DNA of 64,000 bases from Streptomyces sp. NBC_01314 (GTDB lineage Bacteria > Actinomycetota > Actinomycetes > Streptomycetales > Streptomycetaceae), in contig NZ_CP108394.1 of NCBI RefSeq assembly GCF_041435215.1, forward strand, positions 10,726,001 through 10,790,000. Direction: 5' to 3'. The notes under the pieces were generated by a model that was given only the letters and a program-made list of their open reading frames with translations, had not been told where the DNA came from and did no database searches. Below, piece by piece: positions 60,963-64,000 of this stretch. The position numbers were made by a program, and so were the translations under genes. Every line of letters starts with the position of its first letter. The first letter of the stretch is position 1.

Positions 60963-62030
60963 ATGAACCAGATCCTGTTTGCCGGGGCCATCGGCCTGTT
61001 TCTGACGCTGATCGGCACACCGCTGCTGATCAAGCTGCTGGCCCGGAAGGGCTACGGGCAGTACATCCGGGACGACGGCCCACGCGGCCACGCCGGTAAG
61101 CGCGGCACCCCCACCATGGGTGGCATCGCCTTCATCCTGGCCACCCTCGTCGCCTACGTCTCGACCAAGGTCATCACCGGTGAGAGCCCGACGTACCCCG
61201 GTTTCCTGGTGCTGTTCCTGATGGCGGGCATGGGTGTGGTCGGGTTCCTCGACGACTACATCAAGATCGTGAAGCGGCGTTCGCTGGGGCTGCGGGCCGG
61301 GGCGAAGATGGCCGGTCAGCTGATCGTCGGCATCGTGTTCGCCCTCCTCGCCATCCGGTTCGCGGACGACCGGGGCCAGACACCGGCCTCCCTGAAGCTG
61401 TCGTTCGTCACCGACTTCGGCTGGACCATCGGGCCGGTGCTGTTCGTCGTGTGGGCCCTGTTCATGATCCTGGCCATGTCGAACGGGGTGAACCTGACCG
61501 ACGGTCTGGACGGGCTCGCCACGGGCGCCTCGGTCATGGTCTTCGGCGGCTACACCTTCATCGGTCTGTGGCAGTTCCAGAACTCGTGCGCCAACGCCAT
61601 GGAACTCACCGACCCCGCCTCCTGCATAGAGGTACGCGATCCGCTCGACCTCGCCGTCGTCGCCGCCGCGCTGATGGGGGCCTGCTTCGGGTTCCTGTGG
61701 TGGAACACCTCGCCCGCCAAGATCTTCATGGGCGACACCGGGTCCCTCGCCCTCGGCGGCGCGCTCGCCGGCCTCGCCATCTGCTCCCGCACCGAACTGC
61801 TCATGGCCGTCCTCGGCGGGCTGTTCGTTCTGATCACCCTGTCGGTGGTCATCCAGGTCGGCTCGTTCAAGCTGACCGGCAAGCGGGTCTTCCGCATGGC
61901 CCCGCTCCAGCACCACTTCGAACTCAAGGGCTGGTCCGAAGTCCTCGTAGTGGTCCGCTTCTGGACCATCCAGGGCATCTGCGTGATCGTCGGCCTCGGT
62001 CTGTTCTACGCGGGGTGGGCCGCGGGCTGA
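60963..62030 (+). CDS. mraY: MraY, phospho-N-acetylmuramoyl-pentapeptide transferase (outside a dcw cluster)
   Basis: A 355-aa polytopic enzyme that transfers phospho-MurNAc-pentapeptide to undecaprenyl phosphate, making lipid I. Signature blocks are intact: RDDGPRGHAGKRGTPTMGG (near 36), FLDDYIKIVKRRSLGL with the Asp pair near 100, SNGVNLTDGLDGLA near 183, MGDTGSLALGG near 258 and APLQHHFELKGW near 315. It is not flanked by murF/murD, so it is probably a second copy. GGGGGAG lies about 12 bases before the ATG. Confidence 0.95.
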   Translation: MNQILFAGAIGLFLTLIGTPLLIKLLARKGYGQYIRDDGPRGHAGKRGTPTMGGIAFILATLVAYVSTKVITGESPTYPGFLVLFLMAGMGVVGFLDDYIKIVKRRSLGLRAGAKMAGQLIVGIVFALLAIRFADDRGQTPASLKLSFVTDFGWTIGPVLFVVWALFMILAMSNGVNLTDGLDGLATGASVMVFGGYTFIGLWQFQNSCANAMELTDPASCIEVRDPLDLAVVAAALMGACFGFLWWNTSPAKIFMGDTGSLALGGALAGLAICSRTELLMAVLGGLFVLITLSVVIQVGSFKLTGKRVFRMAPLQHHFELKGWSEVLVVVRFWTIQGICVIVGLGLFYAGWAAG

Positions 62031-62083
62031 GAGGTCCGGGCGGCAGGCCCGGTGCGGGTGCCCGCCGCGCCGGACCCGTCGCG

Positions 62084-62620
62084 CTACGAGGCGCTCGCCG
62101 CCAGCCGGAACACCACGTTCCGTCGCAGCGGGCCCTCCGGCACACTCGGATCGTCGAAGTCGTCGGACGGATCCCGGGTCATGCCGAGGCGGCCCATCAC
62201 CGCCTGGGAGCGGAGGTTACCGGCGGTGGTCACCGCGAGGATCTCTGGAAGACGGAGGCGGTCGAAGCCGAAGTCCACGACCGCCCGCGCGGCCTCCGTG
62301 GCGTAACCGTGGCCCCAGGCCGTACGCGCCAGGCGCCAGCCCGCCTCCACTCCGGAGAACGGCATGTCGTCGTCCACCGGATCCAGGCCGGTGAATCCGA
62401 TGAACTCGCCCGTCGCGCGCACCTCCACCGCCCACCAGCCCCAGCCCCGTCCGTCGAGGTCGGCCTGGAAGGCGGCGGCGGACGCGTGGCTCTGTTCGCT
62501 CGTGAGGACGCCCGGGAAGTGCTCCCGCACCTGCGGATCCGCGTTCAGGGCCGCCCAGGGGGCGAGGTCGGACGGGCGCCAGCCGCGCAGGAGGAGACGA
62601 TCGGTTCGCAGTTCGGACAT
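62084..62620 (-). CDS. GNAT-family N-acetyltransferase, RimJ/RimL-like
   Basis: A 178-aa acetyltransferase: ELRTDRLLLRGWRPSDLAPW at the start, GWWAVEVRATGEFIGFTGL near 60, the acetyl-CoA loop RTAWGHGYATEAARAVVDFGF (Q/R-x-x-G-x-G/A form) near 98, and NLRSQAVMGRLGM near 135. Typical of enzymes acetylating protein N-termini or small amines; substrate is unknown. It converges on mraY. Confidence 0.93.
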   Translation of the reverse strand: MSELRTDRLLLRGWRPSDLAPWAALNADPQVREHFPGVLTSEQSHASAAAFQADLDGRGWGWWAVEVRATGEFIGFTGLDPVDDDMPFSGVEAGWRLARTAWGHGYATEAARAVVDFGFDRLRLPEILAVTTAGNLRSQAVMGRLGMTRDPSDDFDDPSVPEGPLRRNVVFRLAASAS

Positions 62621-62640
62621 CGCGCCAACCTAACGCGATC

Positions 62641-63031
62641 ATGAGGCGCGAGCGATCGAATATCCCCGGCGGACAGGGTGGTTGCGGCCGGGCGCCCTTC
62701 GCACCGGAGGCGTCGGCGTCTTCGGACGTGGTGCGAAGGCGATGCTGAAGGGCGGTGACGGCGGCGGTGCGGTGGGCCGTGAGGAGGGGGCGCGCGTCCG
62801 GCCGGCCGTGGTGGCGACGAGGTCGATCCGGCCGGCCCGGGCCATGGCGGCCCGGTCGACGAAGTCCAGGATGCCGACGGGCTCCTGCGCCAAGGCGGCT
62901 CGGGCGTGCCCGCTACGCCGAAGCCGCCAGGCCCACCTGGATCCGGCACCTCGCGCCGGAGCCGACCCGCCCCGCACGTACCGAACGCCGCCGGGGCCTC
63001 GCCCGCAGGGCGGCGGCACCTCCCGTCGGCT
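62641..63031. other. Intergenic stretch with no recognised gene
   Basis: About 390 bases between the GNAT gene and the DUF6624 gene, both leftward. Open frames exist on both strands but are Arg/Pro-rich and lack ribosome sites. The segment contains the upstream region of the GNAT gene; no clear promoter motif was found. Confidence 0.5.
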
Positions 63032-63583
63032 CTAGAGCCCGCCGCTCGCCCCCAACCCGCACCGCACCGCCCGCAGATGATCGGCCAGCGGGCCGAGGCC
63101 CACGTCGTGGCGGCGTTCGTCGACCGTCTCGGGGTGGCGGACGGGGTACGGGAAGAGGGTGCCGGGGTTGATGCGGGTGCCGTAGAACTGCGGCTGGCCC
63201 AGCGCGACGGCACAGTGATCGGCGATGTAGGCGTGGTGCACGGCGGGACAGCGGCCGTCCGCGACTGCTTCGGCGATCAGGTCACGGCAGGTGAGCTGGA
63301 AGCCGAGGTCGGGGGAGTGCAGCAGGATCATCAGGGCCGCCGTGGAGGCGGGTTCGCCGACCGACTCGGCGGTGGGCCAGCCGTGGCGGGAGACGATCGC
63401 GCGAAGGGCGTCCCCGTTTCCGGCGTGGCACTCGGCGATGCGGTCGCGGGCCCGCGCGGTGGGCGCCGACCGGGCCTCGTGGGCCAGCCGCCGCTCGTCC
63501 TCGGCCCTGCGGACCAGTTCGGCGGCGAGTACCCGCCCACGGGGCGGTGCGGTGCCGGACGCGGTTGGTGACGTGGATTCCAT
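63032..63583 (-). CDS. DUF6624-like protein
   Basis: A 183-aa protein resembling DUF6624: a helical N-terminus with R-R-A-E-D-E-R, the block GNGDALRAIVSRHGWPTAESVG near residue 60, LILLHSPDLGFQLTCRDLI-type helix near 88, HHAYIADHCAVALGQPQFYGT near 118 and a closing RHDVGLGPLADHL. The function is unknown. The ATG at 63583 is chosen over an in-frame ATG 16 codons upstream, since the extension is low-complexity and overlaps a small upstream ORF. Confidence 0.8.
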   Translation of the reverse strand: MESTSPTASGTAPPRGRVLAAELVRRAEDERRLAHEARSAPTARARDRIAECHAGNGDALRAIVSRHGWPTAESVGEPASTAALMILLHSPDLGFQLTCRDLIAEAVADGRCPAVHHAYIADHCAVALGQPQFYGTRINPGTLFPYPVRHPETVDERRHDVGLGPLADHLRAVRCGLGASGGL

Positions 63584-63597
63584 GGCCGGGGCGCCCT

Positions 63598-63726
63598 TCA
63601 CATCGCCCCCCGGACGGGGCGCGACAGCCACACCCCGGGTGAGGTCGAGGTCGCCTCGCCGCGTCCGGGGGCTGTGCGCTGCTGCGGCAGGGATCCGCGG
63701 GGCGTGCCGACCCTGACTGCCGTCAT
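63598..63726 (-). CDS. Possible 42-aa peptide gene upstream of the DUF6624 gene
   Basis: A short ORF (MTAVRVGTPRGSLPQQ ... VWLSRPVRGAM) has a very good ribosome site, GGAGG five bases before the ATG, better than that of the DUF6624 gene it precedes by 14 bases. No hydrophobic segment; Thr/Ser/Arg/Pro-rich. It could be a leader peptide, a small protein or chance. Confidence 0.4.
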   Translation of the reverse strand: MTAVRVGTPRGSLPQQRTAPGRGEATSTSPGVWLSRPVRGAM

Positions 63727-63776
63727 CGGGTCCTCCGTGTCCTCATGGTGGTGGGGCGTACCGGCGCGGCGGGCCG

Positions 63777-63807
63777 CCGGTGCTGTTGTCGCAGACAACA
63801 ACACCGG
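63777..63807. promoter_or_regulatory. Long hairpin/dyad upstream of the small ORF
   Basis: CCGGTGCTGTTGTC (63777-63790) pairs with GACAACAACACCGG (63794-63807) around GCA, a 14-bp stem with one mismatch; its core TGTTGTC-GCA-GACAACA is perfect. It lies about 50 bases upstream of the 42-codon ORF, so it may be an operator in that promoter, or the terminator of a gene from the right. Confidence 0.6.
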
Positions 63808-64000
63808 ACACACGAAACGCCAGGTGGTGGTGGGGTTGTGCAGATGCGGGCGGGTAGTGGCGCGCGCTGTACGGGTTTTGCACCTCGGTGGACGTCGCCG
63901 ACGACCCGCACCTTCGCGTGCGGGACGTCCACACGCCGCGAGACGGTGGTGGTGACCAGGGGCAGCGAGGGCCGGGGTGGGGACGGCGTACGGCTCCTGC

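Noticed and set aside
60382..61020. Leftward 212-codon frame taken as an intact gene
   Set aside because: Only pieces look coding and the real epimerase tail lies in a different frame; it also runs antisense into the start of mraY. Better explained as a relic.
62545..63213. Leftward frame overlapping the GNAT and DUF6624 genes
   Set aside because: Overlaps two genes with clear family motifs and has Ser/Pro/Arg shadow composition.

Overview
The window is high-GC actinobacterial DNA and almost certainly Streptomyces. Nearly every reading frame is open, GTG and TTG starts are common, several genes look leaderless, and it carries marker genes I associate with the genus: melC1-melC2 tyrosinase, popR-clpP3-clpP4, a streptophobe-type membrane protein, and DUF6777, DUF3105 and DUF6624 proteins. 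All functions below come from reading the sequence; no database search was run.

The core (about 3.9-34.1 kb) is an iron-regulated hydroxamate siderophore locus. A single giant five-module NRPS gene (minus strand, about 6300 aa) reads [C remnant]-A1(N-MT)-T / C-A2-T / C-A3(N-MT)-T / C-A4-T / C-A5-T-E, followed by an MbtH partner. A2 and A4 have textbook Ser pockets and A3 has the N5-hydroxyornithine pocket D-M-E-N-L-G-L-I-N. To the right lie an N5-hydroxyornithine formyltransferase and a divergent L-ornithine N5-monooxygenase, which would make the hydroxamate building blocks. Two transport systems flank the NRPS. On the left, a heterodimeric exporter-fold ABC pair is coupled to a siderophore-binding lipoprotein. 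On the right, a FecCD-type permease/permease/ATPase operon has no binding protein of its own. Three good DmdR1/IdeR-type iron boxes, plus one weak one, sit at 3936, 27968, 28071 and 32672 and can account for regulation of every transcription unit. The inferred product is an N-methylated pentapeptide tris-hydroxamate of the scabichelin/turgichelin type. No thioesterase is visible and the line ends in an epimerase, so release is probably by cyclisation of a terminal hydroxyornithine or by a factor elsewhere.

Left flank (0-3.8 kb): a duplicated-domain hypothetical protein, a DyP peroxidase and a YtcJ-like amidohydrolase. Right flank (34-64 kb) is mostly conserved chromosomal genes: membrane and secreted proteins, popR and clpP3/clpP4 with a recognisable PopR operator, TerC, two VOC proteins, RNase HI, tyrosinase and its chaperone, a FAD monooxygenase, AlkB-like, AIM24, NUDIX, an ArgP/LysE pair, MFS, aldo-keto reductase and a MarR/EamA divergent pair. 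From about 58.9 to 61 kb the sequence is decayed (a lipoprotein, the tail of a D-erythronate dehydrogenase-like gene, unrecognised DNA). An intact mraY follows, outside any cell-division cluster, then a GNAT acetyltransferase, a DUF6624 protein and a possible 42-aa peptide gene.

The points most worth a second look are: a decapeptide-repeat ORF wedged between the two FecCD permease genes; the complementary loss of catalytic motifs in the ABC pair; the TE-less, E-terminated NRPS; a ClpP4 whose catalytic His is Gly; the orphan mraY; and a MarR operator that contains both divergent -10 boxes.
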